This document shows positions 1 through 8,234 of a DNA stretch of 64,000 nucleotides, piece after piece. A program made the position numbers and the translations under genes. The first letter of the stretch is position 1, and each line of letters opens with the position of its first letter. The stretch comes from Thalassomonas viridans (lineage in GTDB: Bacteria > Pseudomonadota > Gammaproteobacteria > Enterobacterales > Alteromonadaceae): the NCBI RefSeq assembly GCF_000948985.2, contig NZ_CP059733.1, positions 1,612,001 through 1,676,000 of the forward strand, in the 5' to 3' direction. The notes under the pieces are model-generated. The model searched no databases and had not been told where the DNA came from. It saw nothing but the letters and a program-made list of their open reading frames with translations.

Positions 1-222
1 GCCATTGAAAAAGACTCAGACAACAAAGTCTCTGATATTCATATATGGAAAGTGGGGGCAAACCACTATGCGGCAATCATTGCTTTAGTAACGCACCATC
101 CAAATTCAACTGAGCATTATAAGGGATTATTGCAAGAGTTCGGTAAGTTGTCTCATGTCACCATTGAGGTAAATGAATGCAAGGAAGCGCCTTGCTGTGA
201 ACAAGAACCGAATATTGCCTGA
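1..222 (+). CDS. C-terminal end of cation diffusion facilitator (CDF) metal exporter, 5' truncated by window
   Basis: Frame 1 is open from the first base to the TGA at 220-222 and gives 73 residues. The segment VSDIHIWKVGANHYAAI is the typical start of the cytoplasmic C-terminal domain of CDF exporters of the DmeF/CzcD type, which move divalent metal ions out of the cytosol in exchange for protons. The tail is rich in Cys and Glu (KEAPCCEQEPN), plausible for metal binding. The membrane domain lies outside the window, so the substrate (Co, Ni, Zn, Cd) cannot be told. The assignment rests on the family motif only. Confidence 0.75.
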   Translation, partial: AIEKDSDNKVSDIHIWKVGANHYAAIIALVTHHPNSTEHYKGLLQEFGKLSHVTIEVNECKEAPCCEQEPNIA

Positions 223-240
223 GCAAGTTATTAACTCTCC

Positions 241-268
241 TGACGCCGCATGCTTTATAGCGGCGTCA
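241..268 (+). terminator. Stem-loop after the CDF gene
   Basis: TGACGCCGC (241-249) pairs perfectly with GCGGCGTCA (260-268) around a 10-nt loop, 18 nt after the CDF stop codon. There is no run of T after the stem, so it may stabilise the 3' end rather than terminate on its own. Confidence 0.5.
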
Positions 269-351
269 TAACTCCATGTTACCCATAATTTGTAGATATC
301 TTCTATAGTTAGATTCAATCCAACCTTGTTTTTCAACTATAGAGGCTACTA

Positions 352-1179
352 ATGCAAGAATTCATAGGTAAATTGAATATTGATCAATATATGCCGGTGT
401 TAATCGCCGGGGCGGTTAACGTGCTGCTTGCCGCTTTGATTTTAATTGTCGGGCTGATAATCGCCAGCAAAGTAAACAATGTTATCTGTAAAACCGGCGA
501 AAAATACCAGAACCTGGACGATACGTTGTTTCGCTTTTTAGGCAGCCTGGGCAGGTATATTATTCTGGCCTTCGTGATTATTGCCGTGCTGAACCGGTTT
601 GGCGTACAAACGGCATCGATCGTGGCTTTGCTCGGGGCTACAGGCCTGGCCATAGGGCTGGCGCTTCAGGGGACATTAACGAATCTGGCTGCCGGGGTGA
701 TGCTGCTTTTCTTCCGGCCATACAAGGTGGGAGACTTTATTGAGGTGGCAGAGCGTTTTGGTAATGTTACAGAAATAGACTTATTCACCACCATACTGCA
801 AACCTTTGACAATCAACAAATCATTATTCCCAATAGCCAGATTTGGGGTAACCAGATTATTAACCATTCCCACCATAACGTGCGCGGCGTTGATATGCGC
901 TTTGGTGTGGCTTACAAAGAAAACACGGATGCTGTTCGCGGCGTTATTGACAGTGTTCTGGAAAATCACCCGCATATTCTGAAAGACCCGGCGCCTTTTG
1001 TTGAAGTTGAAACCCTCAACGACAGCTCGGTAGATTTCCTGGTGCGCCCTTTTTGCATGGGGGAGAACTACTTTGATATTCTTTACTCTGTTCCGGAAGA
1101 AATCAAAAAGGCGCTTGATGAAAAGGGGATTGAAATACCATTTCCTCATAGAAAACTGATCATCGAAAAAGAAGATTAA
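352..1179 (+). CDS. mscS: Small-conductance mechanosensitive channel MscS
   Basis: This 275-residue inner-membrane protein is close in length to E. coli MscS (286). It forms a heptameric channel that releases solutes on hypo-osmotic shock. Three N-terminal hydrophobic segments lie at about residues 15-40, 60-85 and 88-110. The pore helix is unmistakable: GATGLAIGLALQGTLTNLAAG at about 95-115, followed by FRPYKVGDFIEV at the start of the cytoplasmic beta domain, then IIIPNSQIWGNQIINHS. The start ATG follows an AGAGG-like ribosome site. It stands alone, with the CDF gene upstream and a convergent unknown pair downstream. Confidence 0.95.
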   Translation: MQEFIGKLNIDQYMPVLIAGAVNVLLAALILIVGLIIASKVNNVICKTGEKYQNLDDTLFRFLGSLGRYIILAFVIIAVLNRFGVQTASIVALLGATGLAIGLALQGTLTNLAAGVMLLFFRPYKVGDFIEVAERFGNVTEIDLFTTILQTFDNQQIIIPNSQIWGNQIINHSHHNVRGVDMRFGVAYKENTDAVRGVIDSVLENHPHILKDPAPFVEVETLNDSSVDFLVRPFCMGENYFDILYSVPEEIKKALDEKGIEIPFPHRKLIIEKED

Positions 1180-1248
1180 TAAGGCCTGGCAGCGGACACG
1201 AAAAGCTTTGATTTATCTGTTCGCTGTTTTCAATTCATCTAAAGGGAA

Positions 1249-1461
1249 TTAAACCTCTACCTTCATCTTTTGTAATAAATCCTGCTTTTCCTGCTCGGGC
1301 AAAGTATCTAACAGCTCAAGCAGGCATGACATTATCCTTAATTCCTGCCTTTCAAAATTAGCCTTTTTGAGCGGGCACTTCACCTTGGCCAGCTTTAACA
1401 CCACACTGTCATGGGCGCCATTTAGCCCCATAATCGCGGCGATTGTCGGGCTATATATCAT
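1249..1461 (-). CDS. Unknown small protein, second gene of an overlapping pair
   Basis: The 70-residue product is not recognised. It starts at the ATG at 1459-1461, inside the end of the upstream gene (11-bp overlap), which suggests translational coupling. The sequence has a short hydrophobic start (MIYSPTIAAIMGLNG) and a C-terminal half rich in Leu, Glu and Lys (LLELLDTLPEQEKQDLLQKM), probably helical. The overlap and same-strand arrangement are the main evidence that it is real. Confidence 0.5.
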   Translation of the reverse strand: MIYSPTIAAIMGLNGAHDSVVLKLAKVKCPLKKANFERQELRIMSCLLELLDTLPEQEKQDLLQKMKVEV

Positions 1462-1957
1462 GTGCGTGCCTCCCTGGCGTGTAATTTAAAAATTCAAAGA
1501 AAGACGAGTTGCCCGCTCTGTTTCGGCAAGCTAACCTTTTCAGGATGGTTCTTGTTCGCAGCCACCTGGGCGACCACACATATTCAGGCTCGCCGTCAAC
1601 CTCAAGTTCCCGGCTGGTGTATTTGAGTTCATGCAATACGCGCTCTATTTCTTTCTCCGGGTCACTGAAAAAATAGCGTAGCTCTGACCAGCGGAACACA
1701 GGGTAGTCTGCGATGAAATATATCAAGGCGGTTTTTAGCTCGGTGTCGTAACGGTCTAAATTAAATGCGTAGAGCACAAGGGCGCGTGCCTCTACCATGT
1801 GGTACACACTAATGCCGGGGGAGCGGGTGATGCCCGCCTGGTTAATTGTTCGCTCTATGTAAGAAACCGAGATAGCGCCGTCTGTGGCGACACTGCTTTT
1901 TACTATCCTTACCAGGGCGCTGGTTAAGTCCTTTTCCTTGAATGCAGTACCTTGCAT
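1451..1957 (-). CDS. Unknown 168-aa protein
   Basis: The product is not recognised. It is a soluble, mixed-charge protein without a signal peptide. The middle (VYHMVEARALVLYAFNLDRYDTELKTALIYF) looks helical, and the segment WSPRWLRTRTILKRLACRNR near residues 130-150 is strongly basic, which would suit nucleic-acid contact; that is only an inference. It overlaps the downstream 70-aa gene by 11 bp. A different frame of the same strand is also open over part of it but has poor codon character. Confidence 0.55.
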   Translation of the reverse strand: MQGTAFKEKDLTSALVRIVKSSVATDGAISVSYIERTINQAGITRSPGISVYHMVEARALVLYAFNLDRYDTELKTALIYFIADYPVFRWSELRYFFSDPEKEIERVLHELKYTSRELEVDGEPEYVWSPRWLRTRTILKRLACRNRAGNSSFFEFLNYTPGRHAHDI

Positions 1958-2402
1958 TGCTTTTCTGCCGGTATGTTTGGTTACTAGGTGCCGGTATTGT
2001 ATTGGTATGCCCTGAAAGAATCTTTTGCATTAATTAAAAGTTATTTGTGGATATGCCAATTGTTGTGTGGAAGAAAAAGCTTGCTGAATGTAGAGGCTAA
2101 CAGCCAGCCATTTTCCCGACCTGGATGCAGGAGGACAAAATATTTATAAGGGATTTAGTGCCGGAATTGAAGAAGCGATGCAATATCCCGGTTTAAAAGT
2201 TATTGTATCGATTTTAGTGTAACTGGTAGAGTAAAGTATTAATTTTAAACACGTTAGTGGTTAATGTTTTGGCGACTGGCCGAGAAAAGCTGAAACAAGA
2301 TCTGCCACCAGGGCACGTTTGTTAAACAATTATTGTGAGTCATTGCTTGTAAAAACATAAGACTTGCCCGCAGCGTTTCCTATTGCAACGGAGGGTATTT
2401 GT
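1958..2402. other. 445-bp intergenic stretch with one short open fragment
   Basis: No full gene is visible. On the + strand a 42-codon stretch without a start (2094-2222) reads ...FPDLDAGGQNIYKGFSAG... and ends at a TAA; its protein-like composition suggests a decayed gene end, but I cannot name it. The rest should hold the promoters of the genes at 1957 (-) and 2403 (+). Confidence 0.4.
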
Positions 2403-3479
2403 ATGAAAGTTACTTCATTCCCGGTAAATATGTTTATCGGGCTGTTTATAGCCTGTGGCTCTGGTCTTTTTACTGATGTACAGGCGAAACAAAGCTCGTA
2501 TAGCTGGGCGTCAGAACAGTCATTGGCAACACCGATACAAGAGATATATCCATCCGTCTTTGATAACGAAATTTATGTAACCGGCGGATTTGTCCCCGCT
2601 GAAAACCCTGTTTTCTTTGGCCTGTCACCCTCTTTAGAAACGTTTATTTTTAACCCGAAAACTAAGCTATGGAGACCGGGGACACAATTGCCCCAAGCCA
2701 GGCACCATCTTGGCTTGGTCAGTAACTCAAAATATCTTTATGGTATAGGCGGCTTTGCGGGTGAAAAAGGTAAGGCCTGGCAAATAAAAGACACCGTTTA
2801 TCGTATGCCCAAAAACTCGGATAAATGGTCACCCGGGCCTAAATTGCCGGTACCGTTAGCAGAGTCGGTGTATGCATCCGTGAACAACAATATTCATGTT
2901 ATAGGCGGAAAGACAATATCTGAAAAAACTGGCCGGAATGTCGATACCAATAAACACTTTGTGTTGGTAGACAACAAACGCTGGGTGGAAGCAGCACCGC
3001 CGTCAATTGTTAGAAATTCGGCAGCAAGTGCTGTATTGGCCGGTAAAATATATGTTTTTGGCGGCAGAACCGCCGGTGCTAAGCCTGACACTAAGCCTGA
3101 TAATAAACAGTTTGCGGAAGTCTATGATGTCTCGCTCGATAAATGGCATCCAATCAAGCCTTTGCCTGTTGCGTCGGCAGGTTTGTCAGCAGCAGTGCTT
3201 AACGGAAAAATCATTGTTACCGGCGGCGAGGCTTTTGGCCCGAATGGTAACTGGAAAACAGGCAAAGCATATAGTCAGGCCTGGTCTTATGATCCCGCCA
3301 CAGATGCGTGGACCGAAATATCATCTATGCCTTCTGCACGCCACGGTCATGGGGCGGTTTCTTTGAATAATAAAGTTTATATCATAGGTGGAGCGGCCAA
3401 AGTGGGGCCACAAGAGACGCTGGCGTCGACTATTGTGTTAACTGAAAAGAAAAAATCGGGTAGTGACCGTAGTAAGTAA
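2403..3479 (+). CDS. Secreted kelch-repeat beta-propeller protein
   Basis: The start chosen is the ATG at 2403, preceded by GGAGGG, rather than the upstream in-frame codon at 2364. The 358-residue protein begins with a Sec signal peptide (hydrophobic core MFIGLFIACGSGLF, likely cleavage after VQA). Kelch blades recur with the double-Gly then aromatic/Trp pattern: YVTGGFVPAEN, YGIGGFAGEKG, HVIGGKTISE, YVFGGRTAG, IVTGGEAFGPNG and YIIGGAAK. Proteins of this size and order include sialic-acid mutarotases (NanM) and galactose-oxidase-like propellers, but no sialic acid genes are nearby, so the substrate is open. It converges on the gene at 3581-4744. Confidence 0.8.
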   Translation: MKVTSFPVNMFIGLFIACGSGLFTDVQAKQSSYSWASEQSLATPIQEIYPSVFDNEIYVTGGFVPAENPVFFGLSPSLETFIFNPKTKLWRPGTQLPQARHHLGLVSNSKYLYGIGGFAGEKGKAWQIKDTVYRMPKNSDKWSPGPKLPVPLAESVYASVNNNIHVIGGKTISEKTGRNVDTNKHFVLVDNKRWVEAAPPSIVRNSAASAVLAGKIYVFGGRTAGAKPDTKPDNKQFAEVYDVSLDKWHPIKPLPVASAGLSAAVLNGKIIVTGGEAFGPNGNWKTGKAYSQAWSYDPATDAWTEISSMPSARHGHGAVSLNNKVYIIGGAAKVGPQETLASTIVLTEKKKSGSDRSK

Positions 3480-3489
3480 TGAATTAATA

Positions 3490-3569
3490 AATGGCGTTCA
3501 GCATACGCCATTAGCGGCTCGCCTTCATTAAATTCCGTGTTTACCTCTAAGCATGAAGTAAACACGGAA
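3490..3569. terminator. Double stem-loop between convergent genes
   Basis: Two stems lie between convergent stops: AATGGCGT/ACGCCATT (3490-3497/3505-3512), and a perfect 12-bp stem TTCCGTGTTTAC/GTAAACACGGAA (3533-3544/3558-3569). The second ends 11 nt from the stop of the minus-strand gene and probably serves both directions. Confidence 0.65.
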
Positions 3570-3580
3570 AGCGATAAAAG

Positions 3581-4744
3581 TTATTTCACTTCTTCTACCA
3601 CAAGTAAACCATTATCTAGTGCTAAACAGCGATCACCCAGGCGATCTTTCGCCTGTAGTTTATAGGTATATGTACCGGCAGGCACTGTGTCGGTAACGCT
3701 GAAACCAAAGTCTTCTTGTCCCTGCACACCAGTTATCAATTCAGATCCTAATTCGGTTGTACCATCTCTGGCAATGCGTACAAATCCTTGTCCACATGCA
3801 TAACTCCCACCTGCAGCAGCTGCTTTAATTTGCCCGCCTGTAGTGGTAATAGTAACGCTGATGCAGTCCTTATAAGTTGAGGTGTAGCCTACATTAGGAC
3901 AACCTCCATTACCCGTTTCTACGTACACTATATTTTTTCCCGTTGCAGCGACTAAACCTACAGGAAAATTACTGGCATCAGCGGGATCCGTGTCTTCTCT
4001 AAACTCAAGCAAGTTCGTTGCCCCGTCACCATCAGGATCCAACACAGCATCATTCGCATCAGCAGGGTTAAGGCCATTAGCGAGTTCCCATTCATCACTG
4101 ATACCATCATTATCAGCATCAATGTCAGTCACAGTCAGGGAAACGTTATCAAGATTTGTCTGAATGCTTGAAGTGCCTGTGGTTCGCAATACTAATTTAA
4201 TGTTTTCACCTGAATTAAGCATATTCGCATGGCTGGCAATATTGGCGTCAACATTCAATGTGCCGGTGTAGGTTTGCATAACGCCTTGAGTGTCTGTTGC
4301 AGCAGAGCTAACCGGGGATATTGTGATTGGTATTGCCAATCCGCTGTCTGTCATCAGAGACACGGCCATGCCTCCAAAGTTCAGAGAGCTATCAGCACGC
4401 CAGCCAAGATCTACAGAAAACTGATATATGCTGTTCGATGCCAGGGGGACATTCAGTTCTTGGACAATAGTGCCCCCTGCATTGCCATAGGCAAGCACAC
4501 CAAAGTTGTCATGAGCGGCGTATGCTGCAGCTGTGGGGTTGAAATTGCCGGCGCTTGTTCCCTGGTTATGCCACGGGCTGGAAGCAGAAAAGTTCCCCCA
4601 TGCACCATCAGCAAAAGAGTCAGTATTAAAGCCACCATCCTGCACGAGCTCCAGTGGCTGAGCCATAGCCGAAAACGCACATGCCGTTGTAACGGCAACA
4701 GACAAAACTTTTACTTTTGATAAAAAACGCATTGAATTAGACAT
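3581..4744 (-). CDS. Secreted protein with carbohydrate-binding-like N domain and thrombospondin-3-type calcium repeats
   Basis: The 387-residue product has a signal peptide ending in AFSAMAQ. Residues about 30-205 form a Gly/Asn/Ser-rich beta domain containing an LVQDGGFNT start, like CBM/DUF642-type jelly-roll modules. Residues about 208-255 carry Asp-rich calcium loops (DIDADNDGISDEWE and DPDGDGATNLLEF), the TSP3 pattern found in many marine exported proteins. A C-terminal beta domain with four or five Cys follows (NGGCPNVGY, KDCISV, YACGQG, DRCLALD). Catalytic activity is not apparent; adhesion or polysaccharide binding is inferred. A divergent secreted gene lies 346 bp upstream. Confidence 0.75.
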   Translation of the reverse strand: MSNSMRFLSKVKVLSVAVTTACAFSAMAQPLELVQDGGFNTDSFADGAWGNFSASSPWHNQGTSAGNFNPTAAAYAAHDNFGVLAYGNAGGTIVQELNVPLASNSIYQFSVDLGWRADSSLNFGGMAVSLMTDSGLAIPITISPVSSAATDTQGVMQTYTGTLNVDANIASHANMLNSGENIKLVLRTTGTSSIQTNLDNVSLTVTDIDADNDGISDEWELANGLNPADANDAVLDPDGDGATNLLEFREDTDPADASNFPVGLVAATGKNIVYVETGNGGCPNVGYTSTYKDCISVTITTTGGQIKAAAAGGSYACGQGFVRIARDGTTELGSELITGVQGQEDFGFSVTDTVPAGTYTYKLQAKDRLGDRCLALDNGLLVVEEVK

Positions 4745-5090
4745 TAGAAATCCTTTTTAAATAAATACTACCTGTTAAATTTGTAACCCTGTAAACAGGG
4801 CTGATGCTTAGTTAATCCCTTGAATAGAAAAAATAATTACCAAGCACTGCAACAGATTTAACCAAACCCAATGCAAATACAACTACTGTTTTATGAATTA
4901 TTGATTTTACTGTTCTATGTCAAAAGCTTAGCTACATTGGTTCAGCAGAACTCATATCTTGCTTAGTGTGAGGCAGCATAAAAATAAGGCTAATTTTTAT
5001 CGTTATTTTTTACAGGCCATATGATACTTTCGTGGCATGAGACAATTTTTGGATGTCCCAGGTTCGTTTGATAAATAAAAGGAAATTATT
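4745..5090. other. Divergent promoter region
   Basis: This AT-rich gap separates the divergent genes at 4744 (-) and 5091 (+). Apart from the 15-bp element at 5044-5058 and the ribosome site AAAGGAAA before 5091, I see no structured element. Confidence 0.4.
5044..5058 (+). promoter_or_regulatory. Copy 1 of a 15-bp upstream element
   Basis: AATTTTTGGATGTCC occurs here, 32 nt before the start codon at 5091, and again exactly at 5896-5910 before the next gene. The bases just upstream also resemble each other (TCGTGGCATGAG and TCGTAGTGTGG). It could be a shared promoter or 5'-UTR element of two secreted-protein genes. Confidence 0.45.
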
Positions 5091-5837
5091 ATGTATAAAA
5101 AGCTGCTCTTCCCTGTCGTTGCCACATTATCGCTGGTTTCGCCTCACTCCTTAGCCGAAGCCGAGTTGCTGGCGCATTTCGAACTCAATGGCAACACCAA
5201 AGATGCAAGCGGTAATTTACCTGACGGCCAAATTGTCGGTAATGTTACTGCTGTGCCGGACAGGTGTAATAACCCGAACGGAGCCATGTATTTAGATGGC
5301 AACAACAGTTATATCAAAGTGGCGGACGGAAACTTCTTAACGCCCCGAAAAGCGTCGACCGTGTGCTTGCGGGCAAATGTGTTAGAACCCTACCGAATCA
5401 ATAAAAATCATGTTTTATTGTCAAAATATAGGGCTGATTCGAGTTATGAAACCGGTTATACCGTTATGGTTGATAGATACGATAAATTAAGAATTTGGTC
5501 TAAGGGCAAAAACTTAACAGAATTAAGCGATTATCCGGAAATGTTAGACTTTAACGATTATGGCAACTGGAATCATATTTGTTTAGTTGACAATAAAACC
5601 AATATTACCACGTATGTGAACGGCTATCCGTACAGTGTTAAAACCTCTCCGGACAGTGTTTATGCTGACACATCAATACCGCTCCTTATCGGTGCTTCCT
5701 ATAGCGGCAACGGCCAGCCGTCAATTCATTCTTTTGCAACGGCGTATATTGATGATGTCAGAGTTTATTCTACGCCGCTTACCAGTAACCAGGTGAAAAG
5801 AATAGCTTTTGAAGCTTGTCCTTCACCGGCCTTATAG
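5091..5837 (+). CDS. Secreted LamG/concanavalin-A-like lectin-fold protein
   Basis: The 248-residue protein has an N-terminal signal peptide (MYKKLLFPVVATLSLV, likely cleavage after LAEA). The mature part fits one LamG/laminin-G-like jelly roll: AHFELNGNTKDASGN at the start, AMYLDGNNSYIKV, WNHICLVDNKTNITTYVNG in the middle, and IDDVRVYSTPLTSNQVKRI at the end. These are hallmarks of the LamG domain fold that binds glycans or proteins outside the cell. There are five or so Cys, allowing disulphides. A strong AAAGGAAA site precedes the ATG. Confidence 0.8.
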   Translation: MYKKLLFPVVATLSLVSPHSLAEAELLAHFELNGNTKDASGNLPDGQIVGNVTAVPDRCNNPNGAMYLDGNNSYIKVADGNFLTPRKASTVCLRANVLEPYRINKNHVLLSKYRADSSYETGYTVMVDRYDKLRIWSKGKNLTELSDYPEMLDFNDYGNWNHICLVDNKTNITTYVNGYPYSVKTSPDSVYADTSIPLLIGASYSGNGQPSIHSFATAYIDDVRVYSTPLTSNQVKRIAFEACPSPAL

Positions 5838-5895
5838 TAGACGGGCTGGATATCCATAAGTTGGCGTTTATCGATTATTATCGTAGTGTGGTGTT

Positions 5896-5910
5896 AATTT
5901 TTGGATGTCC
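5896..5910 (+). promoter_or_regulatory. Copy 2 of the 15-bp upstream element
   Basis: This is the exact second copy of AATTTTTGGATGTCC, 50 nt before the start codon at 5961. It lies between two secreted-protein genes and suggests that the second has its own promoter or leader. Confidence 0.45.
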
Positions 5911-5960
5911 GCTTCCAAAGCTCTGATTGGGTGCTAAGAATTTTATAAGGAGATAAACAT

Positions 5961-6329
5961 ATGAAGAGTTTCAGTTATTATTGTTGTGCGGTAATCGCAC
6001 TTTCATCCCCGGCTTCAATTGTAAATGCAGAGGAAAAACTGTATCAGGAGTATCCTGATGCATTTATTTGTTTGCATGAATATAACGGCAATACCTATGA
6101 GCGGATCTATCGCCTAAGCATTGCTTCCAATGTACATCTAAGGTACGACGGCCCTAACCCAGATGAGCTTATTCATTATCATGCATCTACGGGAAGTATT
6201 GATTTTTCCCTGTCGCCGCCATCTTACGTGGATTGTGTAAGTAAAAATATGACTATAAAGCAATTGGTAGAAAATGGACGGGGGCTGGAAATGTATACGC
6301 CAACTCCGAGTGGTAGGAAGTATCCCTAG
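5961..6329 (+). CDS. Unknown small exported protein
   Basis: The 122-residue product begins with a signal peptide (YYCCAVIALSSPASIVNA, cleavage before EEK). The mature 95 residues have two Cys (FICLHEY, YVDCVSK) and many Tyr. No family is recognised. The start is well supported by AAGGAG 8 nt upstream. The stop codon overlaps the end of the convergent toxin gene by 4 bp, so the two 3' ends are interlocked. Confidence 0.65.
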   Translation: MKSFSYYCCAVIALSSPASIVNAEEKLYQEYPDAFICLHEYNGNTYERIYRLSIASNVHLRYDGPNPDELIHYHASTGSIDFSLSPPSYVDCVSKNMTIKQLVENGRGLEMYTPTPSGRKYP

Positions 6330-6598
6330 CGAAAAAGCTCGCTATGCGTTCCAATTCGGGCAAGTTTTAAAGAAACGTTATCAATTTTATATATCAAAAC
6401 CAAGTCAGGTTTAATATGGCAATCTCGAAAACCTTGCCAGTTTCCAGATAAAGAATGATCTACATACTTTTTTGGTAAAGTTTGCCCTAATTGCAATTGC
6501 TTTATAACGTGGCCAACTTCAATAACATCAGGTATTGGTAGTTTTGCAACTTTTTTAAAGTCTTTTTTAAATTGCGAGGCATACTCAAGGGCGAGCAT
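6326..6598 (-). CDS. yafQ: YafQ-family type II toxin (mRNA interferase)
   Basis: The 90-residue protein is the RelE/YafQ fold: start LEYASQFKKDFKKVAK, central LPKKYVDHSLSGNWQGFRDCHIKPDLVLIYKI and end LARIGTHSELF. YafQ cuts mRNA in the ribosome at in-frame AAA-type codons. The catalytic region is kept, with His in DHSL, His and Asp in DCHIKPDL, and the C-terminal THSELF. It starts at the ATG that shares one base with the antitoxin stop (TAATG), so translation is coupled. Confidence 0.9.
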   Translation of the reverse strand: MLALEYASQFKKDFKKVAKLPIPDVIEVGHVIKQLQLGQTLPKKYVDHSLSGNWQGFRDCHIKPDLVLIYKIDNVSLKLARIGTHSELFR

Positions 6599-6870
6599 TA
6601 TTTAAGGCTATCAATATCTAAATCATTAAATAACTCTTCAACCGTATTGGCTGTTTTGCCATTTCCGGTTTCCAGTTCATTTATCGCAGCCGCTGTTAAT
6701 GCATTAGGGGTTTTCGCTTTCAGTTCAAAAGGTATTCCGCCATGATTGATCACAGCTTTTGCAAATAGCTTTAAAGCTTGTGAGGTGCTTAGCCCCATGT
6801 CTTCGCAAACGCGGGTAAACGCTAACTTTGTATCAGGGTCTATGCGTGTACTTAGCATTTCTGTTTTCAT
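6598..6870 (-). CDS. dinJ: DinJ/RelB-family antitoxin
   Basis: The 90-residue antitoxin has an N-terminal ribbon-helix-helix (MLSTRIDPDTKLAFTRVCEDMGLSTSQALKLFAKAVI) that would bind the module's own promoter, then a Gly-rich linker and an acidic C-terminal helix (VEELFNDLDIDSL) that would mask the toxin. Gene order antitoxin-toxin with TAATG overlap is standard. Confidence 0.9.
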   Translation of the reverse strand: MKTEMLSTRIDPDTKLAFTRVCEDMGLSTSQALKLFAKAVINHGGIPFELKAKTPNALTAAAINELETGNGKTANTVEELFNDLDIDSLK

Positions 6871-7254
6871 AAATCACCTGTTTGCATCAAATGTAATACA
6901 TAGTAATACAAAGTGTAGCAAAACACATATAACAAGACCAAACTGGATTGGTGTAAGAATGTGGCAATATTAAATTAGGGTTGATGATTGGCTCTAAACT
7001 CAAATTGACTACGTTACTAAGCCCAAATAATTTTGAGCTAGCGGCTGAAAAATTGGAAAAAGTTGCTTAACAAGGGGGACTAAATTTGATTGACCACGCC
7101 AGAGGAAATAGTAGACTGAAAAGCTTAATAAGATAGATGTCGAAGTTTAATACTTCTCTTTTAAAATAAGTGGTTAGTTATTTAAAGCAGGGAGATCGAA
7201 TCTGATTTAAGCAAAAGGTAACCTTTTAAACCAGACCCAGTACAGGTGAATTTA
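6871..7254. other. 384-bp gap: dinJ promoter region plus spacer
   Basis: Just upstream of dinJ lies a doubled GTAATACA (about 6894-6910), a plausible DinJ operator and promoter. A 28-codon open run from 6983 (MIGSKLKLTTLLSPNN...) ends near 7070, too short to support. AGGTGA at 7244-7249 is the ribosome site for the next gene. Confidence 0.4.
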
Positions 7255-7764
7255 ATGGAAGATTTAAACAATAATTTTACGGATAAATACATTCAAGACC
7301 GATATAAAGACGCAATAGATTATTATTGGAGTGCAAGCAGAAACAATAAGAAGTGGTACAAAGCAACCCGCTCTCTCACTATAATATTTGGTGCGCTTGT
7401 CACATTAATTGCGTCACTGGCGTCATCAAAATATTTTGCTGATGACCCTGAGCTTGAAACCTTATTTGCATTGAGTACTCCTGTCTTAGCCGCTCTATTA
7501 ACTATAATCGCGGGATTTTCTCAGAGTTTTCAGTGGGGAAGTACGTGGCAAAACATGATCTTAACAGCACAATATTTACAGAAGGAATTTGATAAGTATT
7601 TGGTTATACCTGAAAGTGAGCGAAATTATCTGGAAGAAGCTGAAAAGTTAAATAATTTTGTCATTACTGAGAGTGAAGGATTCTTTGAGCGTATGCTGGG
7701 TGGCTCTAGATCCATTAGCCAAAAAATAGAACCAGAAATGAGTAAAGATGAGGAAAAAGTATAG
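7255..7764 (+). CDS. SLATT/DUF4231-like two-helix membrane protein
   Basis: The ATG at 7255 is preferred over a GTG at 7246 because AGGTGA sits 5 nt upstream of it. The 169-residue protein has an amphipathic N region (YIQDRYKDAIDYYWSASRNNKKWYK), then two membrane helices, about residues 39-58 (LTIIFGALVTLIASLASS) and 72-92 (STPVLAALLTIIAGFSQSF), then WGSTWQNMILTAQYLQKEFDKYL. This layout matches DUF4231 and the SLATT superfamily, whose members are proposed pore-forming effectors in nucleotide-signalling defence systems. No nucleotide cyclase or SLOG gene is seen here. The neighbouring TIR gene makes a defence role plausible, but that is inference. Confidence 0.65.
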   Translation: MEDLNNNFTDKYIQDRYKDAIDYYWSASRNNKKWYKATRSLTIIFGALVTLIASLASSKYFADDPELETLFALSTPVLAALLTIIAGFSQSFQWGSTWQNMILTAQYLQKEFDKYLVIPESERNYLEEAEKLNNFVITESEGFFERMLGGSRSISQKIEPEMSKDEEKV

Positions 7765-7786
7765 CATTTGGTAAGCTCCTAGCTTC

Positions 7787-7990
7787 CTAGACATTCAATA
7801 GCTTCTCATGATATTGCTTTTCAAGCTCAACCGGTTATATCCGGTTATTATTATGACGTCGAGTCAGATTATAGAAAGACTCAATGTGATTAAAGATCTC
7901 TGACTTTGTTTTTTGCCTGGTTTGAAGTTCTAGCGCTTTATATGCCGGGTCTTCAGTGAAACGAAGAAGCTTTCAGCGATAATCTCCCCG
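7787..7990 (-). pseudogene. Frameshifted remnant of an IS3-family transposase C-terminus
   Basis: On the minus strand three frames together read as the end of an IS3-type OrfB: AESFFVSLKTRHIKR (frame A), then YKALELQTRQKTKSEIFNH and IESFYNLTRRHN (frame B), then PVELEKQYHEKLLNV with a TAG at 7787-7789 (frame C). This matches the conserved AESFF...L...F.YIE.FYN..R.H...P..FE order around the last catalytic Glu. It is a broken, partial copy without terminal repeats. It shows an insertion and decay between the SLATT and TIR genes. Confidence 0.75.
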
Positions 7991-8016
7991 AAAAATACTT
8001 AAAGCTAAACGTATAG

Positions 8017-8175
8017 TTTTCTTTCATTGTTGGTGAGAGGTTTTCTTCTATAAAGACACTTATAGGTGAAGTGGTAACGGCTCTTGGCTCATATTTCATA
8101 GCCAGGCATGCCGTTATTAGTAATGCAGCAAAAGCAAGACCAGTCCCTGGTGGCCTGGTTATTTTTACTGGTTAA
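8017..8175 (+). other. Open fragment without start codon, unrecognised
   Basis: A 52-codon run lacks any ATG and reads GERFSSIKTLIGEVVTALGS then YFIARHAVISNAAKARP, ending VPGGLVIFTG at a TAA. It has protein-like composition and might be the end of a gene broken by the IS3 insertion next to it. I cannot assign it. Confidence 0.3.
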
Positions 8176-8234
8176 GTGCGAATAATAGTAATCAATAAAG
8201 TTGAAGAATACTTACCCGTATGAAGGGGTTAGCA

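Noticed and set aside
4229..4720. 163-aa ORF on + strand over the TSP3 protein gene
   Set aside because: It lies antisense to a gene with clear signal peptide and calcium loops and has no ribosome site.
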